Source of the DNA: Lysinibacillus sp.
GTDB taxonomy: Bacteria; Bacillota; Bacilli; Bacillales_A; Planococcaceae
Assembly: GCA_012735355.1 (NCBI GenBank)
Contig: JAAYHP010000359.1
Coordinates: 1-6,730 of the forward strand
DNA length: 6,730 bases
Direction of reading: 5' to 3'
Position 1 is the first letter of the stretch, and each line of letters opens with the position of its first letter. The notes under the pieces were generated by a model. That model made no database searches. It had not been told where the DNA came from and saw nothing but the letters and a program-made list of their open reading frames with translations. A program made the position numbers and the translations under genes. Positions 1-6,635 of the stretch are shown here, one piece after another.

Positions 1-521
1 AAACAGACATGTTAAGAAGACTGGCTAACATTGAAGGGCTAAGAGGTTTAGCGTTCATTAACAATTTGGATCAATTATTAATGAAGGAAATGAAATTAAA
101 ATATAAAGATGCAAAAGTAGTTACCCTTCATGCTGATATGAAAAAAGAAGAACGGAAAATAGCATTAGATGATTTTCGAAAAGGAGAAGCCCGTATTTTA
201 TTAGCGACGGATTTAGCTGCCCGTGGGTTGGATATCGAAGGATTAACCCATGTTATTCACGTGGATGTTCCACATACAATTGAACAATATTTACATCGTT
301 CAGGCAGAACTGGTAGAGCAGGAGCGGACGGTGAAGTTTTAACCCTTTTATCATATAAAGATGAGAAAAATTATAAAAAGTTGTTAAGAGAAGTAGATAA
401 AAAGCCGATTCAAAAAATAATTTATAAAGGTGAATTAATCGAAGGGAATGCGAAAACTGTTTCGAAATCCTATACTAAAAAACGAAGCGATGCTAAGTCA
501 TTTTCGAAAAAGAGAGGTTGA
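1..521 (+). CDS. DEAD-box RNA helicase, C-terminal half (5' end outside window)
   Basis: This is the C-terminal RecA-like domain of an ATP-dependent DEAD-box RNA helicase. The reading frame is open back to the window edge (codon phase starts at base 3). The ATG at 9 is an internal Met just before helicase motif IV, not the start. Numbering from that Met: motif IV LAFINN at 14-19, motif V ATDLAARGLD at 66-75, and motif VI HRSGRTGRAG at 96-105 with the arginine finger region. After about residue 139 a lysine-rich tail runs to the stop, as is common for RNA contact outside the core. The Q motif, Walker A and DEAD box must lie upstream. The overall look is closest to the short Bacillus helicases of the YfmL type, which act in ribosome assembly. 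That assignment is from memory of the family and is not certain. The stop is 6 bases before the next gene, so the two are probably cotranscribed. Confidence 0.93.
   Translation, partial: TDMLRRLANIEGLRGLAFINNLDQLLMKEMKLKYKDAKVVTLHADMKKEERKIALDDFRKGEARILLATDLAARGLDIEGLTHVIHVDVPHTIEQYLHRSGRTGRAGADGEVLTLLSYKDEKNYKKLLREVDKKPIQKIIYKGELIEGNAKTVSKSYTKKRSDAKSFSKKRG
511..517 (+). promoter_or_regulatory. Ribosome binding site for the GTG-started aminopeptidase
   Basis: AGAGAGG lies inside the last codons of the helicase gene, 10 bases before GTG 528. It supports this start. Another GTG at 524 is in a frame that stops after three more codons. The position suggests translational coupling between the two genes. 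Confidence 0.6.
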
Positions 522-527
522 ACGTGA

Positions 528-1757
528 GTGATATTTGAGGATAAATTGGAACAATATGCAGAGCTGGCTGTGAAAGTCGGTGTGAATATTCAAAAAGGCC
601 AATATTTATTAATTAATACAACAACAGATGCCCTTGATTTTACGAAAATCGTTGTGAAAAAGGCCTATGAGGCTGGCGCGGGAAGAGTGCATGTGAATTT
701 TACAGACGAGGCAATTACTCGAATGTTTTATGAACACGGTGCTGATGAAGAGTTTGACAAGTTTCCTGAGTGGATCGTTGCTCAAAGAGATGAATGTATT
801 GAGCGAAAAGGTGCCTTACTTTGGATTGATGCGGAAGACCCGGATTTGTTAGCTGGCATTCCTGTGAATCGCATTTCTGCTCAACAAAAGGCAGCAGGAG
901 AAGCCCTTGTAAATTACCGGAAAGCGATTATGAATGATGATATTGCTTGGTCAATTATTGCAGTGCCTTCTAAAAAATGGGCGGCAAAAGTGTTCCCTGA
1001 TTTACCTGAAGAGGAGCAAATGAATGCTTTATGGGAAGCAATCTTTAAAACGGTGCGTATCGGAGAAGGGGATCCGGTCGAGCTTTGGCGAAATCATATT
1101 GCCGCCTTAGAAGAACGAGCGAAGCAATTAAATAGTAAGAAATATGCGAAACTCCACTATAAAGCTCCTGGGACGGATTTAACGATAGAACTTCCTGATA
1201 AGCATATTTGGGCTAGTGGCAGCAGCAAAACTCCAGAAGGGGTGACATTCATCGCCAACATGCCAACGGAAGAAGTATATACGTTGCCTAATAAATATGG
1301 CGTGAATGGGTATGTAAGCAATACGAAACCACTCGTATATCAAGGAAATATTATCGATGCATTTACGTTAACTTTTGAAAAAGGAAAGATTGTCGAAGCC
1401 CGTGCTGGAGTAGGGAATGAATTGTTGCAGGAGTTAATTGCGACGGATGAAGGTGCTGCTTATTTAGGAGAAGTAGCGTTAGTGCCCCATGAATCGCCAA
1501 TTTCATTATCCGGCATTTTGTATTACAATACGTTGTTCGATGAAAATGCTTCGATTCATTTAGCGATTGGAGAAGCATATCCAACTTGTTTTGAAGTCGG
1601 AAGAGAATTGGAGGAGGGGCAATTAGAGTCGCTAGGCATTAACGTATCAATTGTCCATGAAGATTTTATGATTGGTAGCGCTGAAATGGATATTGACGGC
1701 ATTTTGCCAGATGGTACAGTAGAGCCAATCTTTAGAAAAGGTAATTGGGCGTTTTAG
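528..1757 (+). CDS. ampS: M29 family metallo-aminopeptidase (AmpS / aminopeptidase II type)
   Basis: This is a 409-residue cytoplasmic metallo-aminopeptidase of peptidase family M29, which removes N-terminal residues from peptides using two metal ions. Length agrees with the family (about 410). The family's metal ligands and catalytic residues can all be placed: E249 in TEEVYTLP, E315 in LGEVALV, H344 in ASIHLAIG, Y351 in GEAYP, and H377 with D379 in VHEDFMIG. The N-terminal part resembles AmpS homologues (KLEQYAELAVKVGVNIQKGQ). Translation starts at GTG 528. An in-frame TGA lies directly before it, so no longer form is possible. The purine-rich AGAGAGG at 511-517, inside the end of the helicase gene, serves as ribosome binding site about 10 bases upstream. 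No promoter is visible in the 6-base gap, so expression probably depends on the helicase transcript. No signal peptide is seen. Confidence 0.95.
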   Translation: MIFEDKLEQYAELAVKVGVNIQKGQYLLINTTTDALDFTKIVVKKAYEAGAGRVHVNFTDEAITRMFYEHGADEEFDKFPEWIVAQRDECIERKGALLWIDAEDPDLLAGIPVNRISAQQKAAGEALVNYRKAIMNDDIAWSIIAVPSKKWAAKVFPDLPEEEQMNALWEAIFKTVRIGEGDPVELWRNHIAALEERAKQLNSKKYAKLHYKAPGTDLTIELPDKHIWASGSSKTPEGVTFIANMPTEEVYTLPNKYGVNGYVSNTKPLVYQGNIIDAFTLTFEKGKIVEARAGVGNELLQELIATDEGAAYLGEVALVPHESPISLSGILYYNTLFDENASIHLAIGEAYPTCFEVGRELEEGQLESLGINVSIVHEDFMIGSAEMDIDGILPDGTVEPIFRKGNWAF

Positions 1758-1771
1758 TTTTGATAAAGGTT

Positions 1772-1812
1772 AAAAATTATCATTCATCGATTTGATGGAT
1801 GATAATTTTTTT
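1772..1812 (+). terminator. Rho-independent terminator after the aminopeptidase gene
   Basis: Arms at 1772-1788 and 1794-1810 pair over 17 positions with a single G-T wobble around a 5-base loop (GATTT). The right arm runs into seven T residues (1806-1812). The hairpin begins 14 bases after the aminopeptidase stop codon, so it closes the helicase-ampS transcript. The left arm begins with a run of A, so it could also work in the opposite direction, but no convergent gene is visible. Confidence 0.9.
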
Positions 1813-2110
1813 GCTTTGTTGGGGGATTTCGAGAGAGTTGACTTATTGTGAATTGACTAGCTTGAGATTGACTAATATTGAGTCGCAAGCAGCTTAAAAA
1901 TTATTGCTAGGCTAATAACTTAAGGAAATTGACTAATAACAGTGATACTTTGACTAATAAAGATTGAAATATGACTAATTTCAAGCGTTGTGTCTTTTGG
2001 AAATACCCTTCTGGTAATGCCCATTGATGATGGAGATTGTATATTATCGTGATTTAAGAGATTATCAACTAAAGGAGCACGTATTGTGTAAATCTATTAA
2101 TTTATCCAAA
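1813..2110. other. Gene-free intergenic stretch between ampS terminator and sbcD control region
   Basis: No convincing coding region was found on either strand. The stretch holds a spaced direct-repeat array (described separately). It also holds an orphan AAAGGAG at 2071-2077 that would serve only a 10-codon frame (TTG 2084 to TAG 2116) or an immediate start-stop (GTG TAA at 2086-2091). On the minus strand a 34-codon frame (2024 down to 1920) covers part of the repeats but has no ribosome binding site. The stretch could be a decayed gene, a repeat insertion or a regulatory region. The sequence alone does not decide. Confidence 0.6.
1838..1979 (+). repeat. Spaced direct repeats of TTGACTAAT(AAC)
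   Basis: Copies, all in + orientation: TTGACTTAT at 1838, TTGACTAGC at 1853, TTGACTAAT at 1868, a degenerate copy TAGGCTAATAAC at 1908 (10 of 12 matching), TTGACTAATAAC at 1929, TTGACTAATAA at 1950 and ATGACTAAT at 1971. A partial copy TTGAGTCGC sits at 1878. Spacing is 15, 15, 40, 21, 21 and 21 bases. The unit is not palindromic, and the sequence between copies is not conserved. Function unknown: an interspersed intergenic repeat family or an array of protein binding sites are both possible. Confidence 0.75.
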
Positions 2111-2114
2111 ATAT

Positions 2115-2128
2115 AGAACAAACATTCG
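2115..2128. promoter_or_regulatory. LexA (SOS) box-like palindrome upstream of sbcD
   Basis: AGAACAAACATTCG fits the Gram-positive SOS box consensus CGAACRNRYGTTCG at 12 of 14 positions, with one mismatch in each half-site (AGAAC, and CGAAT on the other strand). It lies 84 bases before the TTG start of sbcD, next to the candidate promoter. A repair-gene target makes LexA control plausible, but binding is inferred from one imperfect match. Confidence 0.45.
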
Positions 2129-2136
2129 CGAAAATG

Positions 2137-2165
2137 TAGCAACTACCTCCTTCCAATGATAAAAT
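2137..2165 (+). promoter_or_regulatory. Probable sigma-A promoter of sbcDC with extended -10
   Basis: TGATAAAAT at 2157-2165 is an extended -10 element (TGn plus TAAAAT). With a 17-base spacer the -35 would be TAGCAA at 2137-2142, only 3 of 6 to consensus, so recognition would rest on the extended -10. Transcription would begin near 2172, leaving a leader of under 30 bases before sbcD. An alternative -10 (TATAAA at 2173) would put the start inside the ribosome binding site and is less likely. Confidence 0.45.
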
Positions 2166-2183
2166 AGATTCATATAAAAACGT

Positions 2184-2189
2184 GGAGGT
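2184..2189 (+). promoter_or_regulatory. Ribosome binding site of sbcD
   Basis: GGAGGT precedes the TTG start at 2199 with 10 bases between, a slightly long spacing. An out-of-frame ATG at 2192 lies only 3 bases after the site and opens a frame that ends within about 25 codons. The SbcD N-terminus (KIFHTADWHLG) fixes TTG 2199 as the true start. Confidence 0.75.
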
Positions 2190-2198
2190 CGATGTATT

Positions 2199-3374
2199 TT
2201 GAAAATTTTCCATACGGCGGATTGGCATTTAGGAAAGCTCGTGCAAGGGGTATATATGACGGATGACCAGCGACACGTTCTTGGGCAATTTCTGCGGGCA
2301 ATCGATGAAGAACGACCAGACGCAGTAATCATTGCTGGAGATTTATATGACCGTTCCCTCCCCCCAGTAGAAGCTGTTGATTTACTGGATGAAATCCTCG
2401 CTGAAATTGTAATAAAAAGAAAAGTACCTGTATTAAGTATCGCCGGAAATCACGATAGCCCAACAAGACTAGAATTCGGTAGCAAGCTTATGAAGGAAAG
2501 TGGATTACATATTGTTGGAGAATTCAATGGCAACTTACAACCGGTTATTTTATGGGATGAATACGGGGAAGTTCACTTTCATTTAGTACCTTTTGCAGAA
2601 CCATCCACAGTGAGACACATTTTCAATGATGACTCCATTGCCTCCTATGACGACGCGATGAAAACAATCATTCAACATATTGAAGAAAAGATGGACAAAT
2701 CAAAGCGACACGTATTTGTCGGCCATGCTTTTGTTACGCCTTACGGAGAAAATGAGGAAAACACAAGCGATTCTGAACGACCTTTAGCTATCGGTGGATC
2801 TGAATGTGTTAATGCAAACTATTTCAAACCTTTCCATTACACAGCCTTGGGACATTTGCATAAAGCCCATTATGTATTGAACGAAACTATTCGCTATCCA
2901 GGATCTTTACTAAAATATTCTGCATCGGAAGCAAATCACGAAAAAGGTTTCCTTTTTGTGGATTTAGATGGAGAAGGACAAGTCTCTATTGAAAAACGCC
3001 TATTTACTCCTAGAAGAGATTTACGAATTATTGAAGGTACGATTCAAGAAATATTGAAACACCCTACTTCTGAAGATTATGTTTTTGTTCGGCTTACAGA
3101 CTTAACGCCGGTTGTCGGGGCGATGGAGCAAATTCGTACTGTTTATCCGAATGCGATGCACGTAGAAAGAAAGACTATCCATAGAATAGAAGAAAATCAA
3201 GATAACATTACAATTCAAAGAGAGCAGTTAGATGATATGACGTTGTTTAAAGCCTTTCATAAAGAAATTATAGGGGAAGAACCGTCGGAGGAAACGATTC
3301 AACTATTCGAAGAAGTTCTACAAGAAATGCTTCACGAAGAACGAGAAACAAAAGAGGCGGTGAGTTCAAAATGA
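2199..3374 (+). CDS. sbcD: SbcD, nuclease subunit of the SbcCD (Mre11-Rad50 type) complex
   Basis: This is a 391-residue Mn-dependent metallophosphoesterase nuclease. With SbcC it forms the SbcCD complex, which trims DNA ends, opens hairpins and removes protein-blocked ends in the cytoplasm/nucleoid. Mre11-family metal motifs are complete: D8 and H10 (ADWHLG), D48 (GDLYDR), N84-H85 (GNHD), H176 (GHAF) and H219 with H221 (GHLH). The DNA-capping domain follows from about residue 265. The acidic and charged helices at about 345-390 are in the region that docks on the SbcC coiled-coil base. Length is as usual for the family. The start is TTG 2199, supported by the conserved N-terminus beginning right there and by GGAGG upstream. 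The gene has its own probable promoter with a LexA-like box. Its last bases overlap the ATG of sbcC. Unlike B. subtilis, addA is not directly upstream. Confidence 0.97.
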   Translation: MKIFHTADWHLGKLVQGVYMTDDQRHVLGQFLRAIDEERPDAVIIAGDLYDRSLPPVEAVDLLDEILAEIVIKRKVPVLSIAGNHDSPTRLEFGSKLMKESGLHIVGEFNGNLQPVILWDEYGEVHFHLVPFAEPSTVRHIFNDDSIASYDDAMKTIIQHIEEKMDKSKRHVFVGHAFVTPYGENEENTSDSERPLAIGGSECVNANYFKPFHYTALGHLHKAHYVLNETIRYPGSLLKYSASEANHEKGFLFVDLDGEGQVSIEKRLFTPRRDLRIIEGTIQEILKHPTSEDYVFVRLTDLTPVVGAMEQIRTVYPNAMHVERKTIHRIEENQDNITIQREQLDDMTLFKAFHKEIIGEEPSEETIQLFEEVLQEMLHEERETKEAVSSK

Positions 3375-6300
3375 AGCCGATTTTATTAAAAATGACAGCT
3401 TTTGGGCCATACAAAAATGAAGAAACTATTGATTTTGCTAAACTTCAAGAACGAAAGTTATTTGTCATTTCAGGTCAAACGGGAGCTGGAAAAACGAGCA
3501 TTTTTGATGCTATTTCCTTTGCACTCTATGGTTTTGGAAGCGGACAAGATCGGAAAGACATTAAATTGCTTCGCAGTGATTTTGCCGAGGATCACGTTCA
3601 TACTTCAGTGGAGTTTATTTTTGAACTTCGGAATAAAAAATACCGAGTATTGCGCCAGCTTCCCCATGTGAAAAAAGGGAGAAAAACTGCAACCGGTGAA
3701 AAATATGAGCTATTTGAAATTTACCCTAATGGAGAAGAAGTACCTGTCGTAGAGCGGCAACGGGTATCAGATATTAATCAAAAACTGGAAGAAATCATTG
3801 GCTTAACTTACGACCAATTTAATCAAATCGTCATGCTCCCTCAAGGAGAGTTTCGTAAACTATTAACTTCTCAAACAGAAAATAAAGAAGAGATTTTAAG
3901 AAAAATATTTAAAACGGATCGATATGGTGAAATGGCTGAGAAATTAGAAGAGAAGAAACGCCATGCGGATCAACAGTTAAACGAAGCAAAGGCATTGAAA
4001 AATGGCTATATTAGCCAAATCGAAGGAGCGTTGCCGAAGCGAGAGTCCCTATTATTTACGACGCTCAGTCAACATTCAAATGTATATCAAATTCTTGAGG
4101 GACTGTCGGAGGAACAACAATTTTATCATCAAAAAATAATAGAAGATGAACAAAATTATCAAAAGGCTTTCCAACTTCATCAAGACAAATACAAAATTTT
4201 TGTTGCTAATCAAAAATTAAATGAACAAATTGATGAATTTGAAAAAAAGAAAGAAAAATTACATCAATTAGAATCGCAAAAATCCTTCTTTGATGGACTA
4301 AAAAACACAATGGAGGCGGCGAATCGGGCGAGCCGTATCATACCGATTTATTCCCAATTAGTGGAACTCCAAAAAGAAAAGATTGCTATGAAGGAAAAGT
4401 TAGCTAATGTTACTAGCAAATTAGAACAAGCTAATAAAAATTTAGCGACAGCCCAAGAAAATTATTCTCAAGAAGTTGCCAAAGAGGGCGAAAGAGAAAA
4501 AGTGAATGAGCGGGTAAAGGAATTAGAAAGACTTCTTCCACTTTACGAACAAATCAATCAACAAACTTTACTTGTACAACAACTAGGTAAAGAGAAAAAT
4601 ATGTTAGAAGAACAGTTGCAACAATGTGAAAAACAATTGTTTGAAAAGAAGGAAGCGATTCAAACGATAAGCGCTAAAATTGAACAGCTTGAAAAATCCG
4701 TTGATTCGTTAAACGACCTTTTACAACAGCAAAGAACAATAAAGGAAATCGTCGACACTTTTATTCAATATAACGCCACCTTAAGTAAAGTTCTGCAACT
4801 TCAAAAGGAAAGGGAAAAAGCGACAGCCCTTTATGAAGAAGCGAAGAAAGCTTATGAACTAGAAGAATCAAATTGGTTAAGTAACCAAGCTGCATTGCTT
4901 GCAGCAAATCTTCTCCCAGGAATGCCTTGCCCAGTATGCGGTAGCACGGAACATAAAACGGAGCATAAAGAAGAAGTAGAATTAATAGAACAAGACACGT
5001 TGAAAAAATTAAAAGCAGATTTGGAAAAGGCGCAACAAAGCATGTTTGCTAGTGAAGCGAATTTAGTAGCGCAACAAAATCAATTGAAAGAAATTGAAAA
5101 TAAGCTTCAAATATTAGCTGCACCTGTTGAAGAAGAACAAACCTTTGTCGACCAATTCCAAAGGGTTACGACCGCAATCAATGAAAAGGAACGAGAAAAG
5201 GAAGAACTTTTATCGTGCAAAAAACAACTGAAAATATTACAAGAGCAACAACTTCTTTTTGAAAATCAATATAAGGAAATGGAACAACGATATAACGATT
5301 GTCGTGAAAAATATACACAAGAACATACGATTCTTGAACAGTTGAAAAAGTCCATTCCAGAAGAATTGCAAGAATTAACACAGCTGAAGGAAACCCTTCG
5401 TAAAGCAGTCCAGTTAAAAAATGAATTAAGAGAATCGTGGGAACGGGTACAACAACAATATCAAGATGCAAAAACCCTTCTTGCCACAAGCGAGGAAGCA
5501 TTTAAACAAACGACGGAACAAGTGAAGACCATCGAAGAAAAGTGTCAAAAAGCAGATGGTGAATTTCAGACAGCGCTTCATGAAGCAGGTTTCGATTCAA
5601 CGGAAGCCTTTATCAATGCAAAACGGACTGATAAAGAAATTGAGCAACTTCAAAAGCAATACGAAAATTACTCGAAAGAACTTCATTCCTTACAAATTCA
5701 AGTGAAAGATGAGGAAGAAAAATTAAAAGGGAAAGAAAAAATTGACTTGACGGAAGCGGAAGAAGAGTTAAATCGCTTAAAATCTGATTACGAAAAAGCG
5801 TTGGATACGTTAAACTATTCCAGAGCTTGTGAACAGCATTGTATTGATTTTGCAGATAAACTTGAAAAAATCGCCAATGAAATTTTCCAAATGGAAGAAA
5901 AATCAAATCATATTGTCAATCTTTATAATCTATTGCGCGGACAAAATAGTAAAAGAATCTCCTTCGAACGTTATGTTCAAATGGGTTATTTAGAGCTCAT
6001 TACTGAAGCTTGTAATGTTCGTTTGAAAAACTTATCGAATGGCCAATATTATTTACAAGTTTCAGAAAGACTTGAATCCCATGGTAGACAAAGCGGACTT
6101 AGCTTAGATGTATATGATACGTATACTGGACAAGCAAGGGATGTGAAAACGTTATCCGGTGGAGAAAAGTTCAATGCTTCTTTAAGCCTTGCGTTAGGAA
6201 TGGCAGATGTTATTCAAAGCTTCCAAGGGAATGTGGATATCGATACGATGTTTATTGATGAAGGGTTCGGTTCCCTCGATGAAGAATCGTTAATGAAGGC

Positions 6301-6448
6301 GATTGATACTTTAATAGATTTACAAAAATCGGGACGAATGATCGGAGTCATTTCCCATGTGGAAGAATTAAAATCTGCAATGCCTGCCATTTTACAAGTG
6401 GAAAAATTAAAAGAAGGCTATAGCAAAACATCTATCCTTATAAAATAG
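3371..6448 (+). CDS. sbcC: SbcC, ATPase and zinc-hook coiled-coil subunit of SbcCD
   Basis: This is a 1025-residue SMC/Rad50-type ATPase and the partner of SbcD. It binds DNA, dimerises through a zinc hook and gates the nuclease by ATP. N-terminal lobe: Walker A GQTGAGKT at 35-42 and Q-loop MLPQGEF at about 155-161. A long antiparallel coiled coil rich in Lys, Glu and Gln runs from about 190 to 870. It is interrupted near its middle by the zinc hook CPVC, C520 and C523, which leaves two arms of roughly equal length (about 330 and 345 residues). C-terminal lobe: signature LSGGEK at 928-933, Walker B TMFIDE ending at E964, D-loop SLDEES from 968, and the switch histidine H996 in ISHVEEL. The ATG lies in an ATGA overlap with the sbcD stop, so translation is coupled. 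GAGGCGGTGAG at 3354-3364 acts as ribosome binding site. Length is typical (about 1000-1130) and nothing is missing. Confidence 0.97.
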   Translation: MKPILLKMTAFGPYKNEETIDFAKLQERKLFVISGQTGAGKTSIFDAISFALYGFGSGQDRKDIKLLRSDFAEDHVHTSVEFIFELRNKKYRVLRQLPHVKKGRKTATGEKYELFEIYPNGEEVPVVERQRVSDINQKLEEIIGLTYDQFNQIVMLPQGEFRKLLTSQTENKEEILRKIFKTDRYGEMAEKLEEKKRHADQQLNEAKALKNGYISQIEGALPKRESLLFTTLSQHSNVYQILEGLSEEQQFYHQKIIEDEQNYQKAFQLHQDKYKIFVANQKLNEQIDEFEKKKEKLHQLESQKSFFDGLKNTMEAANRASRIIPIYSQLVELQKEKIAMKEKLANVTSKLEQANKNLATAQENYSQEVAKEGEREKVNERVKELERLLPLYEQINQQTLLVQQLGKEKNMLEEQLQQCEKQLFEKKEAIQTISAKIEQLEKSVDSLNDLLQQQRTIKEIVDTFIQYNATLSKVLQLQKEREKATALYEEAKKAYELEESNWLSNQAALLAANLLPGMPCPVCGSTEHKTEHKEEVELIEQDTLKKLKADLEKAQQSMFASEANLVAQQNQLKEIENKLQILAAPVEEEQTFVDQFQRVTTAINEKEREKEELLSCKKQLKILQEQQLLFENQYKEMEQRYNDCREKYTQEHTILEQLKKSIPEELQELTQLKETLRKAVQLKNELRESWERVQQQYQDAKTLLATSEEAFKQTTEQVKTIEEKCQKADGEFQTALHEAGFDSTEAFINAKRTDKEIEQLQKQYENYSKELHSLQIQVKDEEEKLKGKEKIDLTEAEEELNRLKSDYEKALDTLNYSRACEQHCIDFADKLEKIANEIFQMEEKSNHIVNLYNLLRGQNSKRISFERYVQMGYLELITEACNVRLKNLSNGQYYLQVSERLESHGRQSGLSLDVYDTYTGQARDVKTLSGGEKFNASLSLALGMADVIQSFQGNVDIDTMFIDEGFGSLDEESLMKAIDTLIDLQKSGRMIGVISHVEELKSAMPAILQVEKLKEGYSKTSILIK

Positions 6449-6449
6449 G

Positions 6450-6497
6450 TTGCAATATTTATTGACTTTGGTAAAATGGCATTGTTCCCAATAGAAT
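6450..6497 (+). promoter_or_regulatory. Candidate promoters for the TPP-riboswitch transcript
   Basis: Two overlapping sigma-A candidates are seen. One is TTGCAA (6450-6455), a 16-base spacer, and TAAAAT (6472-6477) with an extended TGG before it, giving a start near 6484. The other is TTGGTA (6468-6473), 18 bases, and TAGAAT (6492-6497), giving a start near 6504, just before the aptamer. TTGACT at 6462 is a good -35 but has no -10 at a workable distance. I cannot choose between them by eye. Confidence 0.5.
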
Positions 6498-6507
6498 ACG
6501 ATATGAA

Positions 6508-6596
6508 CCACAAGGGGTGCTGATGAAGTCAGCTGAGAGTGTGCCGTATGCACTAACCCTTTGAACCTGTAAGTTAACACTTGCGTAGGGATGTGG
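6508..6596 (+). ncRNA. TPP riboswitch aptamer (THI box)
   Basis: This is a thiamine pyrophosphate-sensing aptamer. P1 pairs CCACA (6508-6512) with TGTGG (6592-6596). P2 pairs AGGGGT (6513-6518) with the ACCCTT segment at 6556-6561. P3 is GCTGA/TCAGC (6519-6523 with 6529-6533). The conserved CTGAGAG (6533-6539), which recognises the pyrimidine ring, follows. An extra helix GTGC/GCAC (6541-6544 with 6550-6553) fits in the variable position. P5 is AAGT/ACTT (6571-6574 with 6579-6582). The conserved GCGTAGGGA (6583-6591), which contacts the diphosphate side, closes the core. These sequence blocks are diagnostic for the class. In Bacillaceae such switches repress thiamine genes when TPP is plentiful. 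Confidence 0.97.
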
Positions 6597-6635
6597 ATAG
6601 AAACCGACACAAATTTTAGCGTCGCGGCTCTGTCC
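6595..6635 (+). promoter_or_regulatory. Predicted antiterminator of the TPP riboswitch
   Basis: GGATAGA (6595-6601) can pair with TCTGTCC (6629-6635) with one wobble. The helix continues after an internal loop as CGAC (6605-6608) with GTCG (6621-6624). It uses the last two bases of the P1 3' strand and most of the terminator hairpin, so it excludes both. When TPP is absent this structure would let transcription pass. The structure was folded by eye. Confidence 0.65.

Noticed and set aside
9..521. ATG at 9 as the true start of a 170-residue helicase-like protein
   Set aside because: The frame is open upstream to the window edge, and the visible part begins in the middle of a standard two-domain helicase. 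The gene is cut by the window and is not a natural truncation.
1363..1584. 73-residue minus-strand frame inside ampS
   Set aside because: It lies wholly within a conserved gene on the other strand, has no ribosome binding site, and its translation resembles no known family.
1770..1904. 11-base duplicate TTAAAAATTAT at 1770-1780 and 1894-1904
   Set aside because: It is AT-only and short. The first copy is explained by the terminator stem, and chance recurrence is likely.
1838..1979. Repeat array as a CRISPR
   Set aside because: Repeat units are only 9-12 bp and spacers under 15 bp, with variable spacing and no cas genes nearby.
1920..2024. 34-codon minus-strand frame with 7-residue periodicity over the repeats
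   Set aside because: The periodicity only mirrors the 21-bp repeat. There is no ribosome binding site and no recognisable protein.
2125..2132. Palindrome TTCGCGAA
   Set aside because: An 8-base palindrome is common by chance and partly overlaps the LexA-like site. No second copy was seen to support it as an operator.
2102..2332. 76-residue minus-strand frame over the sbcD start
   Set aside because: More than half of it is antisense to the conserved SbcD N-terminus, and its composition looks like an antisense shadow.
3402..3671. 89-residue + frame inside sbcC
   Set aside because: It is an out-of-frame shadow of the Walker A region, with no start signal.
4852..5906. Three minus-strand frames (63, 107 and 97 residues) antisense to sbcC
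   Set aside because: They are hydrophobic, Leu/Phe-rich antisense shadows of the Lys/Glu/Gln-rich coiled coil, as expected for reverse translation of such codons.
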